Assembly: GCF_002355895.1 (NCBI RefSeq) | Contig: NZ_AP017652.1 | Span: forward strand, 252,001 to 316,000 | Source of the DNA: Streptococcus sp. NPS 308 | GTDB lineage: Bacteria > Bacillota > Bacilli > Lactobacillales > Streptococcaceae | Reading direction: 5' to 3' | Length of the DNA: 64,000 nt | Shown: positions 28,460-37,993 of the stretch, in pieces | Numbering within the stretch: position 1 is the stretch's first letter | How the letters are laid out: each line of letters starts with the position of its first letter | Notes under the pieces: model-generated | Databases searched by the model: none | What the model saw: only the letters and a program-made list of their open reading frames with translations | What the model was told of the DNA's origin: nothing | Translations under genes and position numbers: made by a program

Positions 28460-29254
28460 ATGTCTGAAGAAACAATTGACTATGGACAAGTGACAGGAAT
28501 GGTGCATTCGACAGAGAGTTTTGGGGCGGTAGATGGCCCTGGGATTCGGTTTATTGTCTTTTTGCAGGGTTGTCACATGCGTTGCCAGTACTGTCATAAC
28601 CCCGACACATGGGCTATGGAGACCAATAAATCACGCGAACGGACAGTAGACGATGTCTTGACAGAAGCCCTTCGCTACCGTGGTTTTTGGGGAGACAAGG
28701 GAGGAATCACTGTTAGTGGAGGAGAAGCCCTCTTGCAGATTGATTTCTTGATTGCCCTCTTTACCAAGGCCAAAGAAAAAGGAATCCACTGTACCTTGGA
28801 TACCTGTGCTCTTCCATTCCGTAACAAGCCACGTTATCTCGAAAAGTTTAATAAACTCATGGCTGTGACAGACTTGGTTCTTCTGGATATCAAGGAAATC
28901 AACGAAGAACAGCACAAGATTGTAACCAGTCAAACCAATAAAAACATCTTGGCCTGTGCCCAGTACCTATCAGATATTGGGAAGCCTGTTTGGATTCGCC
29001 ATGTGCTGGTTCCAGGTTTGACGGACAGAGATGAGGATTTGATCGAACTCGGTAAATTCGTCAAAACCCTTAAAAATGTTGACAAGTTTGAAATCTTGCC
29101 TTATCACACGATGGGTGAGTTCAAGTGGCGTGAACTTGGAATTCCTTATTCGCTCGAAGGGGTCAAACCTCCAACAGCAGACCGTGTCAAGAATGCCAAG
29201 GAATTGATGGATACAGAAAGCTACCAAGACTACATGAAACGTGTTCATGGATAA
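28460..29254 (+). CDS. pflA: Pyruvate formate-lyase-activating enzyme (radical SAM)
   Basis: PflA installs the glycyl radical on pyruvate formate-lyase under anaerobic conditions. The radical SAM cluster motif CHMRCQYC (CX3CX2C) lies at about residues 35-42 after the conserved VDGPGIRFIVFLQG. Further motifs include GGITVSGGEALLQ and the C-terminal LPYHTMGEFKWRELG. At 264 residues it is full length. It is monocistronic, with its own promoter and a terminator. Confidence 0.95.
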   Translation: MSEETIDYGQVTGMVHSTESFGAVDGPGIRFIVFLQGCHMRCQYCHNPDTWAMETNKSRERTVDDVLTEALRYRGFWGDKGGITVSGGEALLQIDFLIALFTKAKEKGIHCTLDTCALPFRNKPRYLEKFNKLMAVTDLVLLDIKEINEEQHKIVTSQTNKNILACAQYLSDIGKPVWIRHVLVPGLTDRDEDLIELGKFVKTLKNVDKFEILPYHTMGEFKWRELGIPYSLEGVKPPTADRVKNAKELMDTESYQDYMKRVHG

Positions 29255-29260
29255 AAAAGA

Positions 29261-29286
29261 AGCCTGATGGAGACATCGGGCTTTTG
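29261..29286 (+). terminator. pflA terminator
   Basis: AGCCTGATG pairs with CATCGGGCT (one G-T pair) around GAGA, followed by TTTT. Confidence 0.75.
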
Positions 29287-29297
29287 TGATGCATAAA

Positions 29298-29322
29298 AAG
29301 CCTAGCCTTTCAGCTAAGCTTT
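29298..29322 (-). terminator. yidC terminator
   Basis: AAGC-CTAGC and GCTAAGCTT form an imperfect hairpin between A and T tracts; read on the minus strand it ends yidC. Confidence 0.6.
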
Positions 29323-29326
29323 TTTC

Positions 29327-30265
29327 TTATTTTCTAGAATGTTGTTTACCAGCATTGCGTTTTTTATGTTTCTTATTAGTCATGATCGCAGTTGCTTGGT
29401 TTGGAGTGACATCTTTGCGTCCGCCTCCAGTTGAAAATGAGCTTGCTTTTGGTGGATTTTTGGCAAATTCTTCACGAACTTTTTTGCGAAGTTTTGGACG
29501 AACAACATAGTTAACGATGAACTGTTGGAGAATCATCATGAAACCACCGACAACCCAGTAAAGCGTCACACTAGCTGGTGAGAAGAGGGAGAAGACCACA
29601 ATCATGAGTGGGCTCATGTAGATCATTTTCTTGATCTGTTCTCTTTGCATCTCATCTTCTACGCCATGAAGTGAAAGGAGTGATTGGAGATAGTAGAGGA
29701 TACCAGCAAAGGCTACGAGGATCATACTTGGTGAACCAAGATCGATACCCAAGAAGGTAGAGCTAGCTACCCCTTCAGTGAGCTGGGCTGCAAAGTAGAT
29801 AGCAGAGAAGAATGGCATTTGAATGAGGATAGGGAAGCAACCTACACCACCTAACATGCTAATACCGTGTTCTTTCTGAGCAGCAAAGAGAGCTTGTTGA
29901 GCCTCAAGTTTTTCTTCCTGAGTTGTTGCTTCTTTGAGACGTGTTTGGTGTGGTTCGAGTACGTGTTTGAGGGCGTTCATCTTTTCAGAGTGAAGTGTCG
30001 CCTTCCATGATTGGTAGATACCAAGTGGCAAGATAATCAAGCGCACGATAATGGTTACGATAATGATAGCGACCCCGAAGCCTAGTCCTTTATCAGTAGC
30101 GAAGTACTTGATAGCTTCTCCCATCGGAGCACCCAAGAAATCCCAAACGGGACCAACTGGCTTACCTGTTGCTTTGTCTACTTGGACACAGCCTGTCAAG
30201 ACGAGTAGCATAGCCACTCCCATAGCAGAGAGGGCAAAACGTTTAATAGATTTCAATGTTTTCAT
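29327..30265 (-). CDS. yidC: Membrane protein insertase YidC (lipoprotein form)
   Basis: A 312-residue YidC/Oxa1-family insertase for membrane proteins. The signal peptide ends in the lipobox VLTGC, so it is a lipoprotein as usual for Gram-positive YidC. Five membrane helices follow, and the basic C-terminal tail ends NKKHKKRNAGKQHSRK, where ribosome contacts are expected. Streptococci usually have two paralogues; the tail here is short and basic, typical of YidC1, but the paralogue assignment is not certain. The gene is convergent with pflA. Confidence 0.93.
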   Translation of the reverse strand: MKTLKSIKRFALSAMGVAMLLVLTGCVQVDKATGKPVGPVWDFLGAPMGEAIKYFATDKGLGFGVAIIIVTIIVRLIILPLGIYQSWKATLHSEKMNALKHVLEPHQTRLKEATTQEEKLEAQQALFAAQKEHGISMLGGVGCFPILIQMPFFSAIYFAAQLTEGVASSTFLGIDLGSPSMILVAFAGILYYLQSLLSLHGVEDEMQREQIKKMIYMSPLMIVVFSLFSPASVTLYWVVGGFMMILQQFIVNYVVRPKLRKKVREEFAKNPPKASSFSTGGGRKDVTPNQATAIMTNKKHKKRNAGKQHSRK

Positions 30266-30333
30266 TCCTTCTTTAAAAATTGTACCTTTCTATTCTACTG
30301 TTTTTTTGTAAAATATACAATAGTTCTGGAGAC

Positions 30334-30612
30334 CTAATTTGCAACTTTGAAGTCTGAATAGGATGAAAAGTTGCTCATCTGCACATCCAGATAGGTGACT
30401 TTTGAAAAGGGCGTTGGGCCTTTACGGATTTCTTGGATAAATTTTGCCATAGTGGCAGAGGAGTCTGCCTGAGCAAGAATTTCCACTGTGCCGTCGTCGT
30501 TATTCCAGACACGACCGGTGATGCCACCGATTTCAAGCGCTAGAGTAACCACACCCCAACGAAAACCAACACCCTGTACCCTGCCTTGGGCAATCATTCT
30601 AACCTTTTGCAT
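30334..30612 (-). CDS. acyP: Acylphosphatase
   Basis: A 92-residue acylphosphatase that hydrolyses acyl phosphates. The signature GRVQGVGFRWG contains the phosphate-binding arginine, and the catalytic asparagine lies in GRVWNNDDGTVEI (about residues 36-48). Complete for the family. It is divergent from the RNA methyltransferase gene, and the region between the two starts is only about 33 nt. Confidence 0.9.
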   Translation of the reverse strand: MQKVRMIAQGRVQGVGFRWGVVTLALEIGGITGRVWNNDDGTVEILAQADSSATMAKFIQEIRKGPTPFSKVTYLDVQMSNFSSYSDFKVAN

Positions 30613-30630
30613 ACTAAACCCCTTTGATTG

Positions 30631-30639
30631 TGTTATAAT
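30631..30639 (+). promoter_or_regulatory. Extended -10 promoter placing the start at the ATG
   Basis: TG-T-TATAAT (TG 30631-30632, TATAAT 30634-30639) is the extended -10 form. The predicted +1 is 30646, which is the A of the ATG. No ribosome site lies between, so the mRNA looks leaderless. Confidence 0.65.
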
Positions 30640-30645
30640 GTTTCT

Positions 30646-31386
30646 ATGACTATTATAACCTCAAAAGCCAATTCAGTGGTAAAAAATGCCAAGAAATTGC
30701 ATCAAAAAAAATATCGAAAGTCTGCCTATTTGATTGAAGGTTGGCACTTATTTGAAGAAGCTGTTCAAGCTGGAGTGACGATTGAGAAGATTTTTGCTCT
30801 GGAAAGTTACCGAGATCAGCTAGCTGCCTTTCCTCAAACGGTCTGGGTTTCAGAGGAAATTTTGCTGGATTTGGCAGATACGCAAACTCCTCAAGGGATT
30901 GTCGCTGTGATTCAAAAAGAAGAAGTGGGACTGCCTGATTTTAGTCAGGGTAAGTTTCTATTTTTAGAAGATGTTCAAGATCCTGGTAATGTGGGCACCA
31001 TGATTCGGACTGCGGACGCTGCAGGTTTTACAGGGGTCATTGTTTCAGATAAGTCAGCAGATATCTACAGTCTCAAGACCCTGCGTTCCATGCAAGGAAG
31101 TCATTTTCATTTGCCCATCTATCGGATGTCTCTTGCTTCCTTTGTAGAAGAGGCAAAGAAGAGCAATTTGCCCATTCTAGCAACGACCTTATCCAAAGAA
31201 TCTAAGGACTATCGTGAGCTTTCTCCCTTAGAAAACTTTGCTTTAGTCATGGGAAATGAAGGACAGGGGATTAGTTCTGTCATGGCTGAGAGTGCTGATC
31301 AGCTGGTTCACATTGGCATGAAAGGCCGAGCAGAAAGTCTCAACGTGGCAGTTGCAGCAGGCATTTTGATGTTTTATTTCAGCTAA
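30646..31386 (+). CDS. SpoU/TrmH-family RNA 2'-O-ribose methyltransferase
   Basis: The 246-residue SPOUT methyltransferase has an N-terminal substrate-binding domain (about residues 1-90, KKYRKSAYLIEGWHLFEE) and the trefoil-knot domain with the SAM motifs LEDVQDPGNVGTMIRTA (about 105-121), MGNEGQGIS (about 207-215) and AESLNVAVAAGILM. It resembles 23S rRNA methyltransferases of the RlmB/TsnR group, target unknown. The start at 30646 keeps the conserved N-terminus, has no ribosome site and coincides with the predicted transcript start. Confidence 0.88.
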   Translation: MTIITSKANSVVKNAKKLHQKKYRKSAYLIEGWHLFEEAVQAGVTIEKIFALESYRDQLAAFPQTVWVSEEILLDLADTQTPQGIVAVIQKEEVGLPDFSQGKFLFLEDVQDPGNVGTMIRTADAAGFTGVIVSDKSADIYSLKTLRSMQGSHFHLPIYRMSLASFVEEAKKSNLPILATTLSKESKDYRELSPLENFALVMGNEGQGISSVMAESADQLVHIGMKGRAESLNVAVAAGILMFYFS

Positions 31387-31440
31387 TTTATAAAATCTTT
31401 GTTATAATCAAGACATATTTATAGAAAAAGGAGAATCAAA

Positions 31441-32124
31441 ATGAATCAATCGATTATTCAAGAACGTTCAGGTCTCAATCAATTTTACGCTAAGGTTTAT
31501 GCCTTTGTAGGACTTGGGATTGGTCTATCAGCTCTGGTGTCAGCTTTGATGTTGACAGTCTTCCAAGCTCAATTGATCTACTTTTTAATGCATGGCCGTC
31601 TCTGGTTGATGATTGCAACTTTTGCAGAACTTGGTTTAGTCTTTGTTGCAAGTAGCATGGCTGCAAAAAATAGCCCAGCAGCTCTGCCGGTATTTCTAGT
31701 ATACTCCCTACTGAATGGCTTCACCCTTAGCTTTGTCGTAGCCTTCTATACACCTGGGACCGTCTTATCAGCCTTTGTATCCAGTGCCCTTCTCTTCTTT
31801 GTCATGGCGGCAATCGGAATTTTCACCAAGAAGGATTTGAGTGGAATGGGACGAGCCTTGATGGCGGCGCTTGTTGGTCTCATCATTGCCATGGTTGTGA
31901 ATCTATTTTTAGCCAATAGCTTCTTTGACTACATGATTAGTATTGCCATGGTTTTGGTTTTCTCAGGTCTGATTGCTTGGGATAACCAAAAGATTCGCTA
32001 TGTTTATGAGCAGTCACGAGGACAAGTAGCGACAGGTTGGGTCATTTCAATGGCTCTCAGCATCTACCTAGACTTTATCAACCTCTTCCTTAGCATCTTA
32101 CGAATCTTTGGTCGAAACGATTAA
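31441..32124 (+). CDS. Bax inhibitor-1/YccA family membrane protein
   Basis: A 227-residue protein with seven hydrophobic helices and a BI-1 signature (LGIGLSALVSAL near the start, MALSIYLDFINLFLSILRIFG at the end in part). Family members such as B. subtilis YetJ are pH-sensitive calcium leak channels; the role in streptococci is unproven. The C-terminal aspartate in LDFINLF is conserved in the family. An AAAGGAG ribosome site precedes the ATG. Confidence 0.87.
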   Translation: MNQSIIQERSGLNQFYAKVYAFVGLGIGLSALVSALMLTVFQAQLIYFLMHGRLWLMIATFAELGLVFVASSMAAKNSPAALPVFLVYSLLNGFTLSFVVAFYTPGTVLSAFVSSALLFFVMAAIGIFTKKDLSGMGRALMAALVGLIIAMVVNLFLANSFFDYMISIAMVLVFSGLIAWDNQKIRYVYEQSRGQVATGWVISMALSIYLDFINLFLSILRIFGRND

Positions 32125-32134
32125 TGAATGACGG

Positions 32135-32165
32135 AGTCAGTGTTCGAAAGAGCACTGACTTTTTC
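32135..32165 (+). terminator. Terminator after the BI-1 gene
   Basis: AGTCAGTG pairs with CACTGACT around a 10-nt loop, followed by TTTTTC. Confidence 0.8.
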
Positions 32166-32233
32166 TTATTTACTCTTTTCTTTTCTTGGAAATAGGTGTA
32201 TAATGCTTTTAACTAATTTTTGAGGAGCCGTTT

Positions 32234-33226
32234 ATGAAGAAAAGTTTTATTCATCAGCAAGAAGAGATTTCCTTTGTTAAGAACACTTTTACCCAGTATT
32301 TGAAAGATAAGTTAGAAGTTGTTGAAGTTCAAGGTCCCATCTTGAGCAAGGTCGGGGATGGGATGCAGGACAACCTGTCAGGTGTCGAAAATCCAGTATC
32401 TGTCAAGGTTTTGCAGATTCCAGATGAAACCTATGAGGTCGTTCATTCACTTGCTAAATGGAAACGCCACACCTTGGCTCGTTTTGGTTTCGGTGATGGG
32501 GAAGGTTTGTTTGTCCACATGAAGGCTCTTCGCCCAGATGAAGATTCACTAGATGCGACCCACTCTGTTTATGTAGACCAGTGGGACTGGGAAAAAGTGA
32601 TTCCAAATGGTCAACGCAATATCGCTTATCTTAAAGAAACAGTTGAAAAGATTTACAAGGCTATTCGTCTGACAGAGCTAGCCGTAGAAGCCCGCTATGA
32701 TATCGAATCGATCTTGCCAAAACAAATCACCTTTATCCATACAGAAGAGTTGGTAGAACGTTACCCAGACTTGACACCAAAAGAGCGTGAAAATGCAATC
32801 TGTAAAGAGTTTGGAGCAGTTTTCTTGATTGGTATTGGTGGGGAGTTGCCTGACGGGAAACCGCATGATGGACGTGCGCCTGACTACGATGACTGGACTA
32901 CAGAGTCTGAGAATGGCTACAAGGGGCTAAATGGGGATATTCTAGTTTGGAATGAATCTCTTGGATGTGCCTTTGAACTTTCGTCGATGGGGATTCGGGT
33001 AGATGAAGATACCCTTCGTCGCCAAGTTGCCCTTACAGGAGACGAAGATCGTCTGGAGTTGGAATGGCACAAGGCCTTGCTTAACGGTCTTTTCCCATTG
33101 ACAATCGGTGGAGGGATTGGACAGTCTCGGATGGCCATGTTCCTTCTTCGTAAGAAACACATCGGAGAGGTTCAGACTAGTGTTTGGCCGCAAGAAGTCC
33201 GCGACACTTACGAAAACATCTTGTAG
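32234..33226 (+). CDS. asnA: Aspartate-ammonia ligase (asparagine synthetase A)
   Basis: AsnA makes asparagine from aspartate and ammonia with ATP. The 330-residue sequence is class II synthetase-like: motif [11 protein letters not shown] at the start, [22 protein letters not shown], and the C-terminal [16 protein letters not shown] resembling motif 3 of class II synthetases. Full length. No asparagine T-box is seen in the short leader. It counterbalances the asparaginase at 9014-9976. Confidence 0.94.
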   Translation: MKKSFIHQQEEISFVKNTFTQYLKDKLEVVEVQGPILSKVGDGMQDNLSGVENPVSVKVLQIPDETYEVVHSLAKWKRHTLARFGFGDGEGLFVHMKALRPDEDSLDATHSVYVDQWDWEKVIPNGQRNIAYLKETVEKIYKAIRLTELAVEARYDIESILPKQITFIHTEELVERYPDLTPKERENAICKEFGAVFLIGIGGELPDGKPHDGRAPDYDDWTTESENGYKGLNGDILVWNESLGCAFELSSMGIRVDEDTLRRQVALTGDEDRLELEWHKALLNGLFPLTIGGGIGQSRMAMFLLRKKHIGEVQTSVWPQEVRDTYENIL

Positions 33227-33229
33227 GAA

Positions 33230-33256
33230 ATCGAACCGTAAGGTTCGGTTTTCTTT
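33230..33256 (+). terminator. asnA terminator
   Basis: CGAACC-GTAA-GGTTCG hairpin followed by GTTTTCTTTCT. Confidence 0.75.
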
Positions 33257-33274
33257 CTCTTTTTGCCCATAATT

Positions 33275-33283
33275 TGGTATAAT
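33275..33283 (+). promoter_or_regulatory. Extended -10 promoter directly before rsmD
   Basis: TGGTATAAT (TG 33275-33276, TATAAT 33278-33283). The ATG of rsmD is at 33291, 7 nt after the -10, so the mRNA would start at or within 1 nt of the start codon. Confidence 0.65.
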
Positions 33284-33290
33284 AAACGGT

Positions 33291-33830
33291 ATGAAAATCG
33301 TATCAGGAATCTATGGGGGGCGTCCTCTCAAGACGCTAGAAGGAAAGACGACTAGACCGACATCTGATAAGGTGAGAGGAGCTATCTTTAACATGATAGG
33401 TCCCTATTTTGAGGGTGGTCGTGTCTTGGATCTCTATGCTGGCAGTGGCGGTCTGTCTATTGAAGCTGTGTCAAGAGGGATGTCCAGTGCTGTCTTAGTG
33501 GAACGGGATCGAAAGGCACAAGCTATCATCGCTGAAAATATCCAAATGACCAAGGAAGTTTCTAAATTTCAGCTCGTAAAAATGGAAGCTGAACGAGCCT
33601 TGGAGCATGTGAATGGTCCCTTTGACCTGATCTTTTTAGATCCCCCCTATGCCAAGGAACAAATCGTTGCAGATATCGAAAAAATGGCAGAAAGAAATCT
33701 CTTCTCCCAAGAAGTCATGGTCGTCTGCGAAACAGATAAGTCTGTAGAACTCCCAGAAGAAATCGCCTACTTAGGCATCTGGAAGGAAAAAATATATGGG
33801 ATTAGTAAGGTGACAGTCTATGTCAGATAA
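33291..33830 (+). CDS. rsmD: 16S rRNA (guanine966-N2)-methyltransferase
   Basis: The 179-residue Rossmann-fold methyltransferase has [14 protein letters not shown] at the start, SAM-binding [14 protein letters not shown] (about residues 46-59) and catalytic DPPY in LDPPYAKEQ (about 119-127). RsmD modifies G966 of 16S rRNA. No ribosome site precedes the ATG; the extended -10 ends 7 nt upstream. It overlaps coaD by 11 nt. Confidence 0.93.
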   Translation: MKIVSGIYGGRPLKTLEGKTTRPTSDKVRGAIFNMIGPYFEGGRVLDLYAGSGGLSIEAVSRGMSSAVLVERDRKAQAIIAENIQMTKEVSKFQLVKMEAERALEHVNGPFDLIFLDPPYAKEQIVADIEKMAERNLFSQEVMVVCETDKSVELPEEIAYLGIWKEKIYGISKVTVYVR

Positions 33831-34308
33831 AATTGGATTATTTACAGGTTCATTTGACCCGATGACAAATGGACATCTGGATATCATTGAACGTGCAAGC
33901 AAACTCTTTGATAAGCTCTATGTCGGGGTTTTCTACAATCCCCACAAACAAGGTTTTCTCCCCGTTGAAAACCGCAAACGAGCAGTTGAAAAAGCCGTAG
34001 AACATTTAGAAAATGTAGAAGTCATGGCTTCTCATGACCAATTAGTCGTCGATGTTGCAAGAAGACTGGGAGCTAAAACTCTTGTCCGTGGCTTGCGGAA
34101 TGCAACAGACTTGCAATACGAGGCTAGTTTTGACTACTACAATCATCAACTGGCTCCAGAGATTGAGACGGTCTACCTACATAGTCGCCCAGAGCATCTC
34201 TATGTCAGCTCTTCAGCTATGAGAGAGCTCCTGAAGTTTGGTCAGGAGATTCAGCAATATGTTCCAAACAGTGTTGTGGAGGAATTAGAACATGAAGAAA
34301 AAAACTAG
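33820..34308 (+). CDS. coaD: Phosphopantetheine adenylyltransferase
   Basis: CoaD makes dephospho-CoA from phosphopantetheine and ATP. The nucleotidyltransferase motif [14 protein letters not shown] (about residues 10-23) and the C-terminal [14 protein letters not shown] are diagnostic. The length of 162 residues is standard. The first half of the HxGH motif reads TNGH, normal for the family. It overlaps rsmD by 11 nt and the protease gene by 17 nt, the common rsmD-coaD-sepM arrangement. Confidence 0.95.
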   Translation: MSDKIGLFTGSFDPMTNGHLDIIERASKLFDKLYVGVFYNPHKQGFLPVENRKRAVEKAVEHLENVEVMASHDQLVVDVARRLGAKTLVRGLRNATDLQYEASFDYYNHQLAPEIETVYLHSRPEHLYVSSSAMRELLKFGQEIQQYVPNSVVEELEHEEKN

Positions 34309-35329
34309 ATGGCCCTTATATGTCATCCTAGCACTAGTATTGACTTTTTTAGCCTTTGTAGTACCTTTACCTTACTACATAGAAGTTCCAGGTGGAGCGG
34401 AAGATATTCGTCGCGTTTTGAAAGTCAATGAAACAGAAGACACAGAAGCAGGAGCTTACCAGTTTGTAACAGTCGGCATTCGACACGCAACCCTGTCGCA
34501 TCTGGTCTATGCTTGGTTAACACCTTTCACGGATATTAGAAGTGCCAAGGAGACTACGGGTGGCTCTACTGACGCAGAATTTATGCGGATCAATCAGTTC
34601 TACATGCAAACTTCTCAAAATATGGCCAAGTATCAAGGACTGAAGACGGCTGGTAAGGATATCGAACTCAAGTACTTGGGAGTTTATGTCTTAACTGTGA
34701 CGGATAATTCGACTTTTAAAGGCATTCTGAACATTGCAGATACCGTGACGGCTGTTAATGACAAAACATTTGACAGTTCAAAAGACTTGGTCGACTATGT
34801 CAATTCTCAACAATTAGGGGACACGGTCAAGGTAACCTATGAAGAAGACGGAAAAGTCAAGTCTGCAGAAGGTAAAATTATCACTCTCGAAAACGGAAAA
34901 AACGGGATTGGGATTGGCTTGATTGACCGTACGGAAGTGACCAGTGACGTTCCAATTCGCTTTTCAACAGCTGGTATCGGCGGGCCAAGTGCTGGTCTCA
35001 TGTTTAGTCTAGCTATCTACACCCAGATAGCAGATCCAGGTCTTCGTAATGGCCGCATCGTTGCGGGAACGGGAACCATTGATCGGGACGGAAATGTTGG
35101 CGACATTGGTGGAATTGACAAAAAAGTAGTTGCGGCCTCTCGTCAGGGAGCCAACGTCTTTTTTGCTCCTGACAATCCAGTCACCGAGGAAGCCAAAAAA
35201 GCAGATCCCAATGCGAAAAGTAACTATGAAACAGCCCTAGAAGCTGCTAAAACGATCAAGACAGAGATGAAAATCGTTCCCGTTAAGACCTTGCAGGATG
35301 CGATTGATTACCTTAAAAACAATCCCTAA
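34292..35329 (+). CDS. SepM-family PDZ/Lon-type membrane serine protease
   Basis: The 345-residue protein has one N-terminal membrane anchor (about residues 8-28), a PDZ domain (about 125-215), and a Lon-type Ser-Lys protease domain. The catalytic serine lies in [13 protein letters not shown] and the lysine in [12 protein letters not shown]. mutans SepM trims the competence pheromone CSP outside the cell; this protein has the same architecture, but its substrate here is not shown. It follows coaD with a 17-nt overlap. Confidence 0.88.
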   Translation: MKKKTRWPLYVILALVLTFLAFVVPLPYYIEVPGGAEDIRRVLKVNETEDTEAGAYQFVTVGIRHATLSHLVYAWLTPFTDIRSAKETTGGSTDAEFMRINQFYMQTSQNMAKYQGLKTAGKDIELKYLGVYVLTVTDNSTFKGILNIADTVTAVNDKTFDSSKDLVDYVNSQQLGDTVKVTYEEDGKVKSAEGKIITLENGKNGIGIGLIDRTEVTSDVPIRFSTAGIGGPSAGLMFSLAIYTQIADPGLRNGRIVAGTGTIDRDGNVGDIGGIDKKVVAASRQGANVFFAPDNPVTEEAKKADPNAKSNYETALEAAKTIKTEMKIVPVKTLQDAIDYLKNNP

Positions 35330-35369
35330 TTCGTAGAAAAATTGAAAACTAGCGCGCAAGCGGATAAGA

Positions 35370-35378
35370 TGGTATAAT
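35370..35378 (+). promoter_or_regulatory. Extended -10 promoter directly before the DUF1146 gene
   Basis: TGGTATAAT (TG 35370-35371, TATAAT 35373-35378). The predicted +1 at 35385 is the A of the ATG, which implies a leaderless mRNA. Confidence 0.65.
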
Positions 35379-35384
35379 AGTCAA

Positions 35385-35615
35385 ATGGTTCAATTATTAT
35401 TCACTCTAAGCAGTCATATGCTCTTTATCTATTTGAGTTTTTACCTTTTAAAGGATCTTGTGAGATGGGAAAAGGTGTTAAAAGTAACTGCTACGAATAC
35501 AAAAAAAGTTCGTTTGTTGGTAGGCTTCTTTAGTATTGTAATGGGCTACATATTAAGTTCATTCTTTATCAGCTTATATCAATTGTGGCAAGAAGCACTT
35601 AGAGGATTATTATAA
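35385..35615 (+). CDS. DUF1146 small membrane protein (YwzB family)
   Basis: A 76-residue protein with two membrane helices (about residues 4-22 and 44-66) and the conserved [12 protein letters not shown] core between them. DUF1146 proteins occur upstream of murA in many Firmicutes, as here, and are of unknown function. There is no ribosome site before the ATG; the extended -10 ends 6 nt upstream. A TACGAATA sequence at 35492-35499 lies inside it. Confidence 0.8.
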   Translation: MVQLLFTLSSHMLFIYLSFYLLKDLVRWEKVLKVTATNTKKVRLLVGFFSIVMGYILSSFFISLYQLWQEALRGLL

Positions 35616-35638
35616 AATCAAAAGTAAAGGAAGCAACT

Positions 35639-36922
35639 ATGGAAAAAATTGTGGTTCAAGGCGGAGATAATCGTCTGGTCGGGAGTGTGACCATTGAGGG
35701 GGCAAAGAATGCCGTCTTGCCCTTGTTGGCAGCGACTATTCTAGCAAGCAAGGGTAAGACAGTCTTGCAGAACGTCCCGATCTTGTCAGATGTTTTCACC
35801 ATGAATCAAGTAGTTCGTGGTCTGAATGCCAAGGTTGACTTTAATGAGGAAGCTCATCTTGTCGAAGTCGATGCGACTGGTGACATCACAGAGGAGGCTC
35901 CTTACAAGTATGTCAGCAAGATGCGTGCATCGATCGTTGTCTTGGGACCAATCCTTGCTCGTGTAGGACATGCCAAGGTATCCATGCCAGGTGGTTGCAC
36001 CATTGGGAGTCGTCCAATCGATCTCCACCTCAAGGGCTTGGAAGCTATGGGAGCAAAGATTAGCCAGACAGCTGGTTACATCGAAGCCAAGGCAGAACGC
36101 TTGCATGGCGCTCATATCTATATGGACTTCCCTAGTGTCGGCGCGACACAAAACCTGATGATGGCAGCGACGTTAGCTGATGGTGTGACTGTTATTGAAA
36201 ATGCTGCGCGTGAGCCGGAAATTGTTGACCTTGCTATCCTTCTTAATGAAATGGGAGCCAAGGTCAAGGGAGCTGGTACTGAAACAATCACAGTGACTGG
36301 TGTCGAGGAACTCCATGGAACAACTCATAATGTGGTACAGGACCGTATTGAAGCTGGAACCTTTATGGTGGCGGCAGCCATGACTGGCGGTGATGTCCTG
36401 ATTCGAGATGCAGTCTGGGAGCATAATCGTCCCTTGATTGCTAAACTCCTTGAAATGGGAGTTGAGGTGACGGAGGAGTCGGAAGGCATTCGTGTCCGTT
36501 CTCAACTGGAAAATCTCAAAGCTGTTCATGTAAAAACCTTGCCACATCCGGGATTTCCGACAGATATGCAGGCTCAATTTACAGCCTTAATGACTGTCGC
36601 AAAAGGGGAATCCACCATGGTGGAAACTGTATTTGAGAATCGGTTCCAACATCTGGAGGAAATGCGTCGGATGGGCTTGCGTTCGGAGATTATCCGTGAT
36701 ACAGCCCGTATCGTAGGAGGACAAGTCTTGCAGGGAGCAGAAGTTCTATCAACAGACCTTCGTGCCAGTGCGGCCTTGATTCTGACAGGTTTGGTAGCGC
36801 AAGGGGAGACAGTTGTTGGTAAATTAGTCCACCTTGACAGAGGTTACTACCGTTTCCATGAGAAGTTAGCTCAGCTAGGAGCGAAGATTCAGCGGATTGA
36901 GGCAAATGATGAAGAAGAATAA
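35639..36922 (+). CDS. murA: UDP-N-acetylglucosamine 1-carboxyvinyltransferase
   Basis: MurA adds enolpyruvate to UDP-GlcNAc, the first committed step of peptidoglycan synthesis, and is the target of fosfomycin. The sequence shows [10 protein letters not shown] near residue 22, the catalytic cysteine in [11 protein letters not shown] (about residues 114-124, position expected for Cys115), and [12 protein letters not shown] near the C-terminus. Length 427 residues is standard. Streptococci usually have two murA genes; this is the copy linked to epuA-endA. It overlaps epuA by 14 nt. Confidence 0.94.
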   Translation: MEKIVVQGGDNRLVGSVTIEGAKNAVLPLLAATILASKGKTVLQNVPILSDVFTMNQVVRGLNAKVDFNEEAHLVEVDATGDITEEAPYKYVSKMRASIVVLGPILARVGHAKVSMPGGCTIGSRPIDLHLKGLEAMGAKISQTAGYIEAKAERLHGAHIYMDFPSVGATQNLMMAATLADGVTVIENAAREPEIVDLAILLNEMGAKVKGAGTETITVTGVEELHGTTHNVVQDRIEAGTFMVAAAMTGGDVLIRDAVWEHNRPLIAKLLEMGVEVTEESEGIRVRSQLENLKAVHVKTLPHPGFPTDMQAQFTALMTVAKGESTMVETVFENRFQHLEEMRRMGLRSEIIRDTARIVGGQVLQGAEVLSTDLRASAALILTGLVAQGETVVGKLVHLDRGYYRFHEKLAQLGAKIQRIEANDEEE

Positions 36923-37103
36923 AAATATACGTTATGTACTCCGTCGCTTACTGTTGATTTTTATTGTACTCTTGCTGGGATTCCTTGCCTTAGGAATCGG
37001 TTTGATGATTGGCTACGGGATTCTAGGAAAGGGACAGGATCCATGGGCGATTTTGTCTCCAGCGAAATGGCAAGAATTGATTAGTAAATTTACAGGAAAT
37101 TAG
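36909..37103 (+). CDS. epuA: EpuA-like small membrane protein upstream of endA
   Basis: A 64-residue protein with a basic N-terminus and one strong membrane helix (about residues 10-35). It matches EpuA, annotated as an RNA polymerase-associated subunit-like protein of unknown function, whose gene lies between murA and endA in pneumococci. The start is set at ATG 36909 with GAGG 6 nt upstream; an ATG 3 nt earlier is also possible. It overlaps murA by 14 nt. Confidence 0.8.
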   Translation: MKKNKNIRYVLRRLLLIFIVLLLGFLALGIGLMIGYGILGKGQDPWAILSPAKWQELISKFTGN

Positions 37104-37143
37104 GCTGGGAGACCAGTCTTTTTCTAGAGATATAAGGATAGAT

Positions 37144-37968
37144 ATGGACAAGAAAACAAGACAAGCTCTGATAGGGCTACTCATATTCTTACTATTATCT
37201 GCTGGTAGTTATTACATCAAGCAGATGCAGACAGCGCCAAACACCCCTAAAACTAAGGTTAGCCAGAAAAGACAAGCTTCAGAAGCTCCTAGTCAGGAGT
37301 TGGCAGAAAGTGTCTTAACTGAGTCGATCAAGAACCAAATAAAAGGTGGTCTAGAATGGAATGGGGCAGGTGCCTTTGTCGTAAATGGCAATAAAACCAA
37401 TCTAGATGCTAAAGTTTCTAGCAAACCCTATGCGGATAATAAAACAAAACCAGTCGGGAAAGAGACCGTCCCAACGGTTGCCAATGCCATCTTATCCAAA
37501 GCGACTCGGCAGTATAAAAATCGTGAAGAAACAGGCAACGGCTCAACCTCTTGGACACCGCCGGGATGGCATCAGGTTAAAAATTTAAAGGGAACCTATA
37601 CGCACGCAGTAGATAGGGGGCACTTGTTGGGTTATGCCTTGATAGGTGGATTAGATGGCTTTGATGCTTCTACCAGCAATCCCAAGAACATTGCAGTTCA
37701 GACAGCTTGGGCCAACCAGGCTCAGGCGGAAGATTCGACAGGGCAGAACTACTATGAGAGTCTGGTTAGGAAAGCCTTAGACCAGAATAAGAGAGTCCGT
37801 TATCGGGTAACTCTCCACTATGCTACGAATGAGGATTTGGTTCCATCTGCTTCACAAATTGAAGCCAAGTCTTCGGATGGTGAATTGGAGTTCAACGTCC
37901 TGATTCCAAATGTTCAAAAGGGTATCCAGCTTGATTACCGAACAGGTCAGGTCACGGTGACAAATTAG
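37144..37968 (+). CDS. endA: DNA-entry nuclease EndA
   Basis: EndA is the membrane-anchored nuclease that degrades one DNA strand during transformation and also digests neutrophil traps. The 274-residue sequence has an N-terminal anchor (about residues 7-26) and the beta-beta-alpha-metal nuclease motif [13 protein letters not shown], with the histidine at residue 160, matching catalytic His160 of pneumococcal EndA. The second metal-site region [15 protein letters not shown] follows. Everything points to an active enzyme. Confidence 0.95.
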   Translation: MDKKTRQALIGLLIFLLLSAGSYYIKQMQTAPNTPKTKVSQKRQASEAPSQELAESVLTESIKNQIKGGLEWNGAGAFVVNGNKTNLDAKVSSKPYADNKTKPVGKETVPTVANAILSKATRQYKNREETGNGSTSWTPPGWHQVKNLKGTYTHAVDRGHLLGYALIGGLDGFDASTSNPKNIAVQTAWANQAQAEDSTGQNYYESLVRKALDQNKRVRYRVTLHYATNEDLVPSASQIEAKSSDGELEFNVLIPNVQKGIQLDYRTGQVTVTN

Positions 37969-37993
37969 AACCAATCTATTAAAGGAATAAAAA

